Part shown: positions 47,601 through 58,185 of the stretch, in pieces
Layout: each line of letters opens with the position of its first letter
Position numbering within the stretch: position 1 is the stretch's first letter
Assembly: GCA_030248065.1 (NCBI GenBank)
Contig: JASAMV010008366.1
Coordinates: 1 to 64,000 of the forward strand
Source: Rhynchonema sp. JSB1_4
Taxonomy: Eukaryota; Nematoda; Chromadorea; Monhysterida; Xyalidae
Length of the DNA stretch: 64,000 nucleotides
Direction of reading: 5' to 3'
The notes under the pieces: model-generated
Database searches by the model: none
Told to the model about the DNA's origin: nothing
The model's input: the letters and a program-made list of their open reading frames with translations, nothing else
Made by a program: the position numbers and the translations under genes

Positions 47601-50600
47601 GAAGTGCCGATGGCAGCTGCAAAAACGCACGAAAAAGCAGCAAAACAAACAAGGCCGACTGTGAGCGACGCACGCAAGGCAGCGGCACAATTGACGAACC
47701 AGGTAAATACTACGAAACCTTTCACACACATGTGGTACTTGTACCACACATATAAGTTAAGCCAAATATAAGTTACCCCGAACAGCCGACGACGAAATCG
47801 AAAGCGGCCAGAACAGTGCGCACGTTGTCCAATGAAGACCGCGAACTGGAATCAGCCAACCTCGCAGAACGGCTGGGAAGTAAGTCCTGCCGCCCATGCA
47901 GCACGTGCTCCACCACAGTTATTTAATAATTTGACACGCCACTCACAACGTGAACGCACAAGAGAAACGTTCCAGTTCCGCCACGCCAGCCACCCACGCT
48001 GCCAAAAATGGACGCCAAAGTGCTGCACGACAGTCAGAAACCGGGAATCTATTCCGATTTCCCGTACTGCGCTCCCGAACTGGCTGAAAAGTCAATATAC
48101 ATGACATGTGCAAAAACAGGTAACTGGCACAAATTTGCAAAAAATGGCTTGAAAAATCACAAGAAATGTTCCATAAACGACGCGAACGGGGTTGCAGAAA
48201 ACGCCGTCCGCCTGCAGCGTTACGAGCACAGTGAAAGGGTCAACCGCATGATGGTTCCGCCATGCGACCGAACAGAGCCGTACACCGCAGCGGACTGGCA
48301 CAAACGGCCAAACATGGTGTTCTTCCCGATGAACGGCGGTAAAATATAAAGAATGTAATATAAAAAATTTAAGACAAAAGTGCTAAGAATCACAGTATTT
48401 CAGACGTGACGGACGAATTGATAGAAGCGTCCAAACAGCCCGGCAGACACCATCTGTCAGAGTGGCCTATGATCGTGACGCTGTACGATGCGTTTGTGTT
48501 GAACGAGGCCATCAATGCTGGCAAAGAACCGGCGACAGCAAATACAAACGAACAAGTGACGTATGTGCGCGAAGGAAGCGGGGTTAGCTATGATTTGTTG
48601 CAAACTACTACCTAAATTTGCTACCCAAGAACACATGTTACAAAATTCATGGTTGAACCCCAGGTGACGCACATATTCAAACACGACGACCTGGAATTCG
48701 AATCAAAGTACTACCCAGGAATGACGGTGATGCAGGTGTTGCTGGCTCGTTGCGCAACCTGCAAGGTACATACCCTTCCACTACAACGTTTCACAGATAC
48801 ATGACAATATCAGGCGCATAAACATGTACGTATCTGTTTCAGAAATTCCTTGTGCGCAACATGGACAAGCCGCCGAAGAAAGGAGATTACCGATGGTTCT
48901 TCGTGACACAAGAAAGCACGATCAACAACGGCGAGTGGCATCACACGCTGCAGTTGGTGCATTGCAACAACGAATGTGTGTTCAAAAGGTACGGAATATG
49001 ATGATATCACATAGTAAAAGATAAGTCGACGTAAAATAAATGGGAATTGAATTTAGATACCCGTACGTACACCTGCTGGATGACGGAGAGCAGGGCGACA
49101 GATACAAATGGGTGCACATGCACGACGCCACCGCGCAGTACATCCAAAACTCGAACGCAAACGAGAAACGAAAAGTGCTGCGACAGCTGTTCAACATATT
49201 CGGCTGCGATTATCGCAAATACGTCGAACCGCTGAGCATCGATGAGGAACACAACGATAGGCCGTCGGAAGACTACGACCCATCCAAGTCACCGTAAAAG
49301 GTATGTGTGATTAATACGATGAGATTAATAATTGAGAACGATAATTTGTGTGTTTTCTGTTTTTACGCGTCTTTTCGCTATATTTTTCATCGTGACTTTT
49401 TGTTTGTCGCTCAATTTTTGTCCCTTGTCGGTGATCTCACCAATTATCAAATTGTGCGCGATCATATAATTTGTATGTACATAACACAGAGATTTAAATG
49501 AACACCACAGTTTGTTCTTTCTGGTTGCTACGGTTCTTTTTTCATGCTGGCTTTTTCTTTATCGCTGAAATTTGGGGTCCATCGCGATGTTTTTATGAAT
49601 GATTAAATTGTGCGCGATCTTTTCATTTCAATGTAACACAGGCTAAAGTGAAAACCATAATTTGTGGCTGGTCCGTTACGTTTTTTTGCTGTTTTTCTTC
49701 CCGACTTTTCCTTTGTCGCTCAATTTTTGTGCTTGCAAACTTGTGAATAATCAAATGGTGCACGATCCTTTTATTTGTTTGTCTCGGGTCAAGTCTGTAC
49801 GAATATCCACATAACTATAGTATGAACACAAGTTTATCACAATGAATGAACACATTAACAGGAAGCTGATTGTACTTTGTCGTGTATCCGTATGCATCAT
49901 ACACATCGGTGTAATAAAACCCACACTGTATCACGGTCGCGCAGTGTGCAAACTTTTGGGCCACCCTACCCTAAAGTGAGATTAGGGGCGATGTGCACAA
50001 GGTGCAAGCGGTGCAAGTCGAAAATGAACCGTTTGCATAGGGGCGAGCTATACTTTACGTGCGCCCGTAATTCGCCCCTTCTCGCCCGTCTCGCCCGTCT
50101 CGCCCGTCGGGATGATTGGCCCCACAGCAGGTGCAGCTGCGAAAGTTTCTTGCACATTGCACGCAAGATGTCTTATCGTGGTGGTGTGTGTGCCCAACGT
50201 TAAGCAAAACACACAGGCTGTGTAACGTTCTTCTTCAAATTTCTCAGCTAGTTTCCAACAATTTTGCATAAAACAAAACGAAGCAAAAAATGTCCACCGC
50301 CAATCCCAAATCGATTCTGGTGGGAATCCCTTCCGCCAACAACTCTCCCACGCCCTACACCTTAAATCCATTACGGCTCTCTCATAAATCAAGAAAACTC
50401 GAAAAAAAAAAAAAAAATAACAAATCTATATTTTTTTTTAATTTAATATATATAAATATAAAAACAAGAGACACACCACCCTACACAAAAAAGAGGCAGA
50501 AGGCAAGGACGAGGGACGAGGGAGAGGTACGAGAGAAACGAAAAAACAAAAGAGCTACAGAAAACGCAGTAACAAAGAAGTCTAACAAAAATAGAAAGAA

Positions 50601-53600
50601 AAATAAAAAAAAAAAAAAAAAGAAGAGAATCAGTCATTATATAAATACCAGCATCATTGTATCAATCACCCCCCTCCTACACATCAAAAAAAAGAATTAA
50701 CAGAGACAATATACCCGAAAACACAAAAAGCCCAAAAACCAAAAAAAAACACAAAACACACAAAAAAAAAAAAAAAAACAACGCACAAAAAAAAAAAAGC
50801 CACTCACCACATCAACCACAATTCCCACAAAAAACACCCACACAAAAAATACAACCAAGTTTCGTTGGTCAAATGAGCGATATACGCCCATGTGCACCTG
50901 CCATGGTACATACATATGTATTGGTCGCACAATGACTATATAAGAATTGGTCAAATTTTTTTCCTGAATCGTGAAGAGGGAAAGTGACAGGGCAATGACG
51001 TTGCGTTGCGCGATCACACACAAACCATGCAGTCATCAAAATGTTTCAGAACTGCAGCAACGTGGGTGCCGTGCCGAATTATTTTGAGCTGTAAATGTTT
51101 TGTCAAAAGTACAAGTAGCATAGTGGTTAAGGTTGAACCTGAAGATCAGGGCAGATGAATTCTGATTTAGTCATTGTGCGACCAATACATATACATATAT
51201 GCACGTCAGCTGCGCGCATGTGCGCCTGCCCTGGCACATACATACTGTATATATATGTATGTTGTGACCTTGTTCTGTTACTGGTACTTTATATTCGCAC
51301 ATGCACACTTTATCTGATAATATAAATGACTTTACAGCAACAAATAACATGTATTGTACCGTATCATGTAAAGCGAAACCACTCAGAAAATACACAAACC
51401 TCCGTGAGGTGCCCATTGGCGTACCCGTGCGAACGTTGATATTAAGCACAAATGAATAAATGACATCAGACAGATGGCATAAAGCCAGAAAAACAAGAAA
51501 TTTGAAAATTCAAGTGGACAGGACAAGTAGTAAAGGTGACAGAGACCCCAAAATGGGCGTAAAAGTATGTAATATGTTTACTGTATGTACATATTCAGGA
51601 TGCAACAAAATTAGACAAAATGTGCGTCTCCACAACAAAGAAATCAGAAAATATGAGCTGTATCATCAAATGCAGGAACAACGCGAGTAAAGCAATCTGA
51701 CCAAAATAAAATAATAATCCATTTCACAAGTCTAAATACAAAGCCTCATTGGGATGCGCGATTGGGGAGCGCAATGTGTTAACTGAAGAGAGCGACGGCG
51801 AACCATGTGAATGCATAAATCACCAAATTATGTGGGCACCAAAAGGTGCACAAATCAGAGATCAACCAGCCAGAACGGGGAACAAAAACGCTCATTTTTG
51901 CTAAAACAAAACGCGAAAAGTGCTGAATATTATTGCAATTAAGAAAGACCGGGTTCGACATAACCTGCTCATTGCCGTGAGTTGACGAAGTGATTTGACC
52001 ACTTGAGTTGACCACTGTAATATAAGCCAAAAGAACGGTGCACATTACGACATACTGTAAGCAGCAGGGGTGAGCAATGAATAAACGATTGATCAACTTT
52101 TCGCACATGGTCACGAATGTACTAACGTCGTGCCTTGTCTCTGGTTGTGTACTGTAGATGCAGGGTGACTTTGCTCACATCAGCAGTTGGCCGATGTTTC
52201 ATTCAGAAAAGTATATCCCACAAAGTTGATCGTGTTTATTCATCATTGCGCTATTGCTTACTGTGTAATGCAGTGTTGTATTTGCTCGTTGTGTCGAACC
52301 GAACCCATTTTGTTCATTGCGTTTTGTTTGACAAAAATGAGCGTTTTTGTACCCCGTTCTTGCGGGTTGATCTCTGATTTGTGTGCCTTTTGGTGCCCAC
52401 ATTTGACCTTTGTATTCCACTTGCACTGCCGTTTTGAAGCTTCCGAATTACTCACATAATAACAAATGAGCATGAAATGCACCGTTTCTGAAATAATGGG
52501 TTATTTTAGCACGAAATAATGACACAAAATAAACTGGCAAACCAATTCATTAATCAGCAACACCTTTGGGATCACACGTAGACAGTAAATATACTCTATT
52601 TGGTGTATACGGTGTATCTATTTTTGATGATTTCGTGTCACACTTAGCGCCCGCCAAAATGTTCCCAAATACTCGTAGACAGGAAATGACGTCTACATGT
52701 GTATACGGTCACTCAGTAGTTAAGGATGAGATAAAGGTCATGTCTATTTTGTGTCTATGAGGCTTAAGTATTGAAAATTCTGTGACACAATGTTTATGTC
52801 ACATAAATACGGTATACGTATGTAGGTATGTACTATCGCAGGTGCACATGCGCGCAGCTGACGTATATGTATATGTACAGTATGTATGTACCATGGCAGG
52901 TGCACATGGGCGTATATCGCTCATTTGACCAACGAAACTTTAAGCAATCATGAAATGAGTGAAATCAATGTGTTCAGCATCGCAGCCGGAATTGTTTGGT
53001 ACCTGAATGGTTGAAATCGGTTAAGGTACGCACGTGCCAGCTTCATCTCAGCTTGCGTGCTTGCTAATTGAACATTTACCTTGTAAGGGGTATGTGTCAT
53101 ATTTTTGACAACTTGTGATGTTTCGGATAAAACGGTCCAATCGTGCATATCCCATGCTCAATATGACTTGAAACAGAGTGGGTGAATGCCATGCACTGAA
53201 CCACGGTGATACATCTCCATGCATGGCAGATTCCTACCACTTTTCAAACCTTTTACATTTCATGAACCCTACGTCTTGACCAGTGAACCCTACGTCTTGC
53301 CGCTTGTACCCTACGTCTTGTCCAACCCTACGTGTCGCCGAACCTTACGTCTTGACCGGCCCTACGTCTTGGCCAGGTACCGTCAGTCATACAACAGGCA
53401 CCCCAGGTGCACGGCCAGTTTTCCAGCGTTGGCTCATCATGTTGAGGAGATAACTATGACCGTGTTTGAGTGCGTCTCAAGCCATGCCACGTTCAAATCT
53501 AATAAATGAAACCAATAAAAATTCAAACGTCCTGTACGTCCTGACGATATTTTCGATCACCATACCATGACATCGTCGTATTTCGCGCACTCGGGAATAA

Positions 53601-54916
53601 AAAGAGAGAGAGAGACCCATAGAGACCCATCCTCGTCAGATCACGGACATCAACAGCGCCGACGAACTATCACCCCATTTCGCCAACTGCGATGTCGTCC
53701 TGTCAGCACTCGGCTATCACGGACCGAAACTGGGTTATTTCGCTAGAGGAAGACTCGACTTCTACGTGGAAAGCGGGAAAGCAATTCTGGAAGCGATGAA
53801 ACGAGCTAAGGTATACCTACGTAGAGTATATGAATGCTTGAGTTGTGTGCAAATGAAAATCTTGTTCTAAAAAGTTCATCCGAACATTTTTCATCAGGCG
53901 TTAAAAATACTGTATCAGTTTGTTGTGCTCAGGCCAAACGGCTAATCGCAATCACTTCTTGGCTGACAAAGCCCGATCCAAGAACGCCGTGGCAAATGAG
54001 ACTGAATATTCTGGTAAGATACAATTTGTTTGACGCTTTGATTCTAAGTTCTGGTCGATACATCGTCTTGATGTGCATCTTGGGACGACCTGTTTTTCTG
54101 AAAGGGCATCATTTGTTTATCGCACAGCGTTGACGATTGAAACCATTCTTCCACTTGTGAACGTGCCAAGTTTGCACAATTTTCCTTGCCATTTCAGGTT
54201 AACGGCTATCAGCCGGTCCTTAGTGATATGGGTCGTATGGAGGACATGTTCCTGTCCGAGCCCGACATTCAGTTCACGGCCGTGCGTCCGCCGGTTGGTG
54301 ATGTTTCACTGGCAGTATGAAAACCATAAAAACCACTGGAGATATGTATGTACAGGCAAACTACACCAACATGAGCTCGATTTCGCAGCTGGCAGAGTGG
54401 TGAAACATTCCGACGTGGCTGCTGATTTGGGAAATGTTACACGTTGAAGAATATAAAGTGGAGGATGATGATTTTATCTTTCTATTCGTTTTGAAAACAC
54501 ACCCCTTCGAAATCGGGCTCGTGTTGGCGTGGTTTGCCTTTAGGTACTAACGATAGCCTGATGCACAACCGGCCTCTATGAGAATGAACAATGACCACCA
54601 ACAAGCTTGAGCTCTCCGTAGCGCATTGGTAAATCGTTGGACTGATGACTGAAAGGCAGGAGGTTCGAATCCTCACCAGTCAATTTTCGACCCATCACAG
54701 GTGCTGACCGATGGTGGAGTGACGAGTCATTCCATAATCGCTGACGAGGACCAACAGCTAATATTTCCTGTGAACCGGTGCCAGACGAGAACCTTCGTCA
54801 CACCGACGATGTCCAGGGCTGATTTGGCCAGATTCATGGTGGACGTTGTAGATGGCGAAATGAGTAACGGAGATAATGGTGTCTATGTGGGGAAACTGGT
54901 GACAATTGGCACTTGA
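44683..54916 (+). CDS. NAD(P)-binding flavin-reductase-like (BLVRB/NmrA-type) protein, 5 exons, about 245 aa
   Basis: Exons: 44683-44856, 53640-53810, 53933-54013, 54198-54293, 54701-54916; all joints are phase 0. Exon 1 carries the dinucleotide-binding start RLVILGATGPSGQELVRQAL. Exon 2 has CDVVLSALG, the strand closing the first half of the Rossmann fold. Exon 4 has DMGRMEDMF and FTAVRPP, typical of the flavin reductase/NmrA-like short-chain group. Exon 5 ends VGKLVTIGT. Such proteins are cytosolic oxidoreductases or redox sensors. The usual VxGD strand after the first exon seems missing, so a tiny exon may be unseen. The first intron is 8.8 kb and contains a whole gene on the same strand. 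A second MSTA-type start at 50290 could be a rival first exon. Confidence 0.72.
45336..45386 (+). repeat. Left arm of a perfect 51-bp inverted repeat
   Basis: It starts GGCCAATCATCCCGACGGGC, contains GAGACGGGC twice and ends AGAAGGGGCGAA. Its exact reverse complement is at 50071-50121. The two bracket the complete 17-exon gene at 45756-49297. Confidence 0.95.
45756..49297 (+). CDS. Unrecognised 17-exon gene, 781 aa, nested in the reductase intron
   Basis: Exons: 45756-45844, 45930-45999, 46075-46272, 46332-46410, 46485-46672, 46737-46961, 47030-47141, 47221-47322, 47392-47520, 47596-47702, 47786-47879, 47976-48119, 48198-48338, 48404-48582, 48664-48765, 48843-48988, 49057-49297. All 16 joints keep frame; introns are 59-96 nt. 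Intron 3 has a GC donor (AAG|GCAAGT). No signal peptide or membrane segment is apparent. The N-terminal part is polar. The middle has SLRGFHWLLCKSGLNGRP and FCPHTQAVAQHL. An acidic and Ala/Lys-rich linker (SIWSEDEEELTMV, DDDSDSGVEELE) covers about residues 360-460. The C-terminal half is compact and rich in aromatic residues, Cys and His: PGIYSDFPYCAPELAEKS, NMVFFPMNG, HIFKHDDLEFESKYYPGMTV, LLARCATCKKF, GDYRWFFVTQEST, LRQLFNIFGCDYRKYVEPL. I know no family with this order. Confidence 0.85.
49298..50400. other. 3' flank of the nested gene up to the low-complexity block
   Basis: No gene is supported. At 50290 a start-like sequence reads MSTANPKSILVG, resembling the reductase exon 1 (MSTAANSKRLVILG) for about ten codons before it degenerates. 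This may be a truncated duplicate of that exon. Confidence 0.5.
50071..50121 (-). repeat. Right arm of the perfect 51-bp inverted repeat
   Basis: Exact reverse complement of 45336-45386. Inward of it the sequence differs from the left arm, though a short ATTAGGGGCGA motif recurs near both arms. No matching target duplication is seen outside the arms. Confidence 0.95.
50400..50860. repeat. A/C-rich low-complexity block with almost no T and little G in its second half
   Basis: From about 50400 the sequence is runs of A with AG- then AC-rich spacers, for example CACACAAAAAAAAAAAAAAA. T is nearly absent from 50740 to 50850. It could be a real polypurine/A-rich satellite or a badly resolved stretch of long-read consensus. 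It directly follows the MSTA-like start at 50290. Confidence 0.7.
50859..52942. mobile_element. Foldback element, 2.1 kb, with a MITE nested in its left arm
   Basis: The left end AAGTTTCGTTGGTCAAATGA and ATACGCCCATGTGCACCTGC recur inverted at about 52877-52942. The next block (GTCAGCTGCGCGCATGTGCG near 51205) recurs inverted at 52830-52865. The left arm is split by the TTGGTCGCACAATGAC MITE at 50925-51190, while the right arm is unbroken, so the MITE arrived later. A second inverted pair lies inside (51828-51912 and 52319-52410). Confidence 0.8.
50925..51190. mobile_element. MITE with TTGGTCGCACAATGAC ends (copy 2)
   Basis: The ends are ATTGGTCGCACAATGACTAT and TAGTCATTGTGCGACCAATA. The interior, including GTCAAATTTTTTTCCTGAAT, matches 23591-23875. 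Confidence 0.88.
53264..53372. repeat. Short tandem motif CCCTACGTCTTG, about six copies
   Basis: Copies of (C)CCTACGTCTTG with spacers of 2-8 bases occur between 53264 and 53372, in the last part of intron 1 of the reductase gene. Confidence 0.8.
54356..54541. mobile_element. Short MITE, GGCAAACTACACC family (copy 4)
   Basis: The ends are GGCAAACTACACCAACATGA and GGGCTCGTGTTGGCGTGGTT. It lies in intron 4 of the reductase gene. Confidence 0.88.
54608..54683 (+). repeat. tRNA-like sequence (SINE head or pseudogene)
   Basis: An A-box-like TAGCGCATTGGTAAA is followed by the B box GGTTCGAATCC in a GAGG/CCTC stem and a 3' end ACCAGTCA. The 5' end does not pair with the 3' end. It lies 20 bp before the last exon of the reductase gene. 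Confidence 0.5.
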
Positions 54917-55274
54917 GATGCTGCCCGTTTATGCGACAGCTTGTCTGCTGTGGACGAAGTGATGAGTACATCCTCTTGCTAATGTTTCAGAAATCCGATG
55001 CTTCTCTTGTTGCGTGAAACTGCACCGTACATATAACTACTAGTATTTCTGACATTTCGCCATAATATGCTGCCATGTATAGTCATTTAGGTCGACAACA
55101 AGATGTTCATTTTTCCTGTCTTGGCACATAATGAAGGTGCCAAATGTATACTAAACAGTCATAAAAAGAAAGGTGTCATATCCGAGACGTGATTGTTATT
55201 CAAAACGAACAGCAAAGCCAAGAAAACACGGCTGACACCTCTAATAATTTTGACGGTTATAGAATTTTCGGCCC

Positions 55275-55654
55275 GTATAGTCCAGCCACGAACTCATGAG
55301 ACCGCTGATTTTGAAGTTGACTTGAACGGATCCAATAATGTTCCGGTTCCACGCATTTCGGAAATGAAAGAAAGAGAAATGCATGTATTTTTTTTAAAAA
55401 AAACACGCTCTCCACCTCGGTGCGTAAATTCCCTTTTGACTCCCAAAACATTTGTGTGTTGAACGAGGTTGCTGTTCGCGTAAGCACGCAACAAATTGAG
55501 GTCAGCCAGCTGGGACTTGTCATCATGTCTCTCGGCCCAATCTCTTTCTTTTGTTTGCGAAAACACGTGTAACCGGCGCATTTTTGAATCTGGCCAAGCA
55601 AGCTTTAAAACGAGTCGTCTCATGAGCACGTGGCTGGACTATACTTATCCTCAA
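55275..55654. mobile_element. MITE with ACTCATGAGAC-type inverted ends (copy 2)
   Basis: The ends are GTATAGTCCAGCCACGAACT and, inverted, TATAGTCCAGCCACGTGCTC. The interior AGCTGGGACTTGTCATCATG matches the MITE at 8491-8825 in inverted orientation. Confidence 0.88.
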
Positions 55655-56386
55655 AGAAAGGCGCAATGATGCCAATGAAGCATCAACATATTTCTGTCAG
55701 CTCTTTTATGGCTTCGGCGTAGCTTGGAGGCGGCAACTCTGGATGCGGCAAAGGGTTCAACTCCGTCATCACTGGGTACGGCTGATGGTGAGTTTGCGTC
55801 GTTGGCTGTTCATTCTGAAACATCAGTGGGTCAGATGATGAACTTTGGCGATACATGCCAGAATACCGGTTAGTTGTTAAAGCCGTCAACGCAAACCGTC
55901 AACTTTATGGTCATCGTCGCAAACGGCCCTTGAATTGAGGACGAGAATATACATACATTGGTAGCATGATGACTACATACATACATAAGAGTCCATCCAA
56001 AATTTTCCTGGTTGGCAAAGCGCACGTCTCGCTGTAGGGTAGATCACTTGTGCAATTCATATTTCTTTCAAAACATTCTTGCCGATATCGCTGTCGACTT
56101 GCTTGAACACAGTGAAGAGATTCAGGCAAAATATTGGATCAATTCGTTTCGTAGAAAGCGATATCTAAGTTGGTGATCAGATCGGATCGGAAGGGATCTG
56201 CCTTGGTCACATGACTTTTTGAATTAAGGATATTAAAAACTTCGGTTATGCCGCTAATTTCAACCAGCGTAAAAAAGTTACACCGACGTAAATAAAAAAC
56301 TTTTAAGCTGGACGATCTTAGTGGCTCCAGTAAATTTCTTGATATCCTTAATGCAAGAATCACGCTTGGCCAAGGCAAGTCACATC

Positions 56387-57623
56387 CAGGGTTGAAAAAA
56401 AAATTTTAATTAACGAGCTTTTTAAAAAAAACTTTTTTGACGAAATTTTTTTATTAGAAAAAGTGTTGCAAACGACGTTTCAGGATAAATGAAATCGATA
56501 CAACATATTTTTCAAAAATTGAAAAATTTGTCGCCTGAGACCCAACTGGTGTGGTGACCAGGGTTGGGCAAAAAACGTTTTTTTTCAAAAAATCGTTTTT
56601 AAAAAAAAACGTTTTTTTTAAAACGCCCAGATGACCAAAATATGCCCCCAAAAAAATTGGAAAACGCTCATGTTGGGAACAAAACGTGGTTAAATGAAGC
56701 AATTCTATGTGTTCTGAGGCAAAATAAACGGGTTTCAACACTTTCCTAGCGGGTTGTTAAGATCCCATATCAGACCCGCGTCATGGGACCAACTTTGGCC
56801 GGGGTCATCACTCAAAGTCAAACTCCGTATATCGACGTATCTCGACAAAGTAAAAATTGGTCGAAAATTTTTTGAAAAAAATGGGACAAAAAATTGATTT
56901 TCCTTGATAATCAGGGTGCTTTCCCTGAAAAATCAGGGAAAATCAAGGAAATTCAGGGTTTAAAAAACGAAAAACGACCCAGGCGTTTTTTTTAAAAAAC
57001 GTCGTTTTTTTAAGAAAAAACGCCGTCGTTTTTTTTGCCCAACCCTGGTGGTGACACCCGGTAGTATTGTGCAGATTCTATGGTCTCCGACCAGTCTGAG
57101 GTAGATGTTAACTAATGATGTTACTCTAATGTATTGTAGCAAGTCGCACAACGTTTTTTAATGCATCTGATGCCGTATATCGGATATACGACCATCAAAA
57201 TATCGATTACAGCCCAAATCTTGCGTGTCAGATCGACTTTGCGCGCCCGGTTTTGCACCAGACCTGCATATATACATGCGTAGCGGCATGCAGTAGTACA
57301 TTATCGGTGCCACATCACTATAAAAGACCACCCCCGCGCATCCCTGTACAGATTTGGGGACAATACAGGGCGCCGCAGGCGCGATTTTGGATTTTAAATT
57401 TTATAAGGCTATAGTATAGTTAATGTGGCTCGATTCATGACCATGTAGCAGTTTGCCCGTCCACGGAAAAAAAAGTGCTAATTTTTGTCTCGAAAAAGGC
57501 CATTTTTGGACATTTCAGCCCATTTTGGACAACTTTTTTTTATCAAATTTCAAATTCAAAAAAATTTTTTAAAATTTTTTAATTTAGAATTTTTTAATTA
57601 ACCACTTTTTTTAAACAACCCTG
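56387..57623. mobile_element. hAT-type element, outer, CAGGGTTG ends
   Basis: The left end is CAGGGTTGAAAAAAAAATTT and the right end is inverse (AAACAACCCTG). The flanking 8-bp segments are GTCACATC and GTCACATA. It is A/T-rich and non-coding. The inner element at 56559-57047 inserted into it later. Confidence 0.75.
56559..57047. mobile_element. hAT-type element, inner, CAGGGTTGGGCAAAAAA ends
   Basis: 489 bp with inverted ends CAGGGTTGGGCAAAAAACG / CGTTTTTTTTGCCCAACCCTG and a perfect 8-bp duplication GTGGTGAC on both sides. It is non-coding and nested in the outer element 56387-57623. Confidence 0.92.
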
Positions 57624-57776
57624 GTCACATATGATCCGATCCCCAAGTGTGATATCGCTCATAATATCATTGTGGGACCATCACACAAGACATTAGGGCT
57701 GAGTTGACGAGATGAGTATAAGCCAAATGCCACAAAGGCCGCCTGCGAACATTGCACACGCGCATAGTCAGCTGCT

Positions 57777-58185
57777 CAAGGGCGGATCCAGGGGGGCCAC
57801 AGGGGCCATGGCCACCATTTGGTCCATTTGGCCCCTGAAGGGGGGCCACCGTTTCGGAAGGAAGAAGGAAAAAGGGCCCTAAATCGCAGGATTTTCACTC
57901 TGATACACTTCAAAAGTCCAAAAATCGCGCGCTTCGCGCGTCAGATACGCCCATTTTCGGGTACGCCCATACGCCCATGAAAGTTGGCTTTCGCGCGCCT
58001 AAAAGTGCCAAAATTTCGCTCGCTTGGCGCGCATTGTCACAATTTGTATAATATTTTGTGTAAAAAGCGCGAAATTCTAAACAAGCACTAGATAAAAATG
58101 ACTTTTCAAAAATGGAACAAGCACTAGATACAAATGACTTTTTGGATTTGGCCCCTCCCTTGGCCAAAAGCTGGATCCGGAACTG
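57777..58185. mobile_element. hAT-type element inserted in an exon of membrane-protein copy B
   Basis: The ends are CAAGGGCGGATCCAGG and, inverted, CAGTTCCGGATCCAGC, with 8-bp flanks CAGCTGCT and TAGCTGCT (one mismatch). The uninterrupted exon of copy A (63009 downward) shows the empty site: AGTCAGCTGCTGCCTGATTC. GGGGCC-rich ends resemble the element at 19534-19669. Confidence 0.88.

Noticed and set aside
50290..50700. Frame of 136 codons rich in Lys and Asn
   Set aside because: Beyond the first dozen codons it is a translation of A-rich low-complexity DNA.
53264..53372. Short CCCTACGTCTTG repeats considered as a CRISPR-like array
   Set aside because: The spacers are 2-8 bases, too short, and the setting is a eukaryotic intron.
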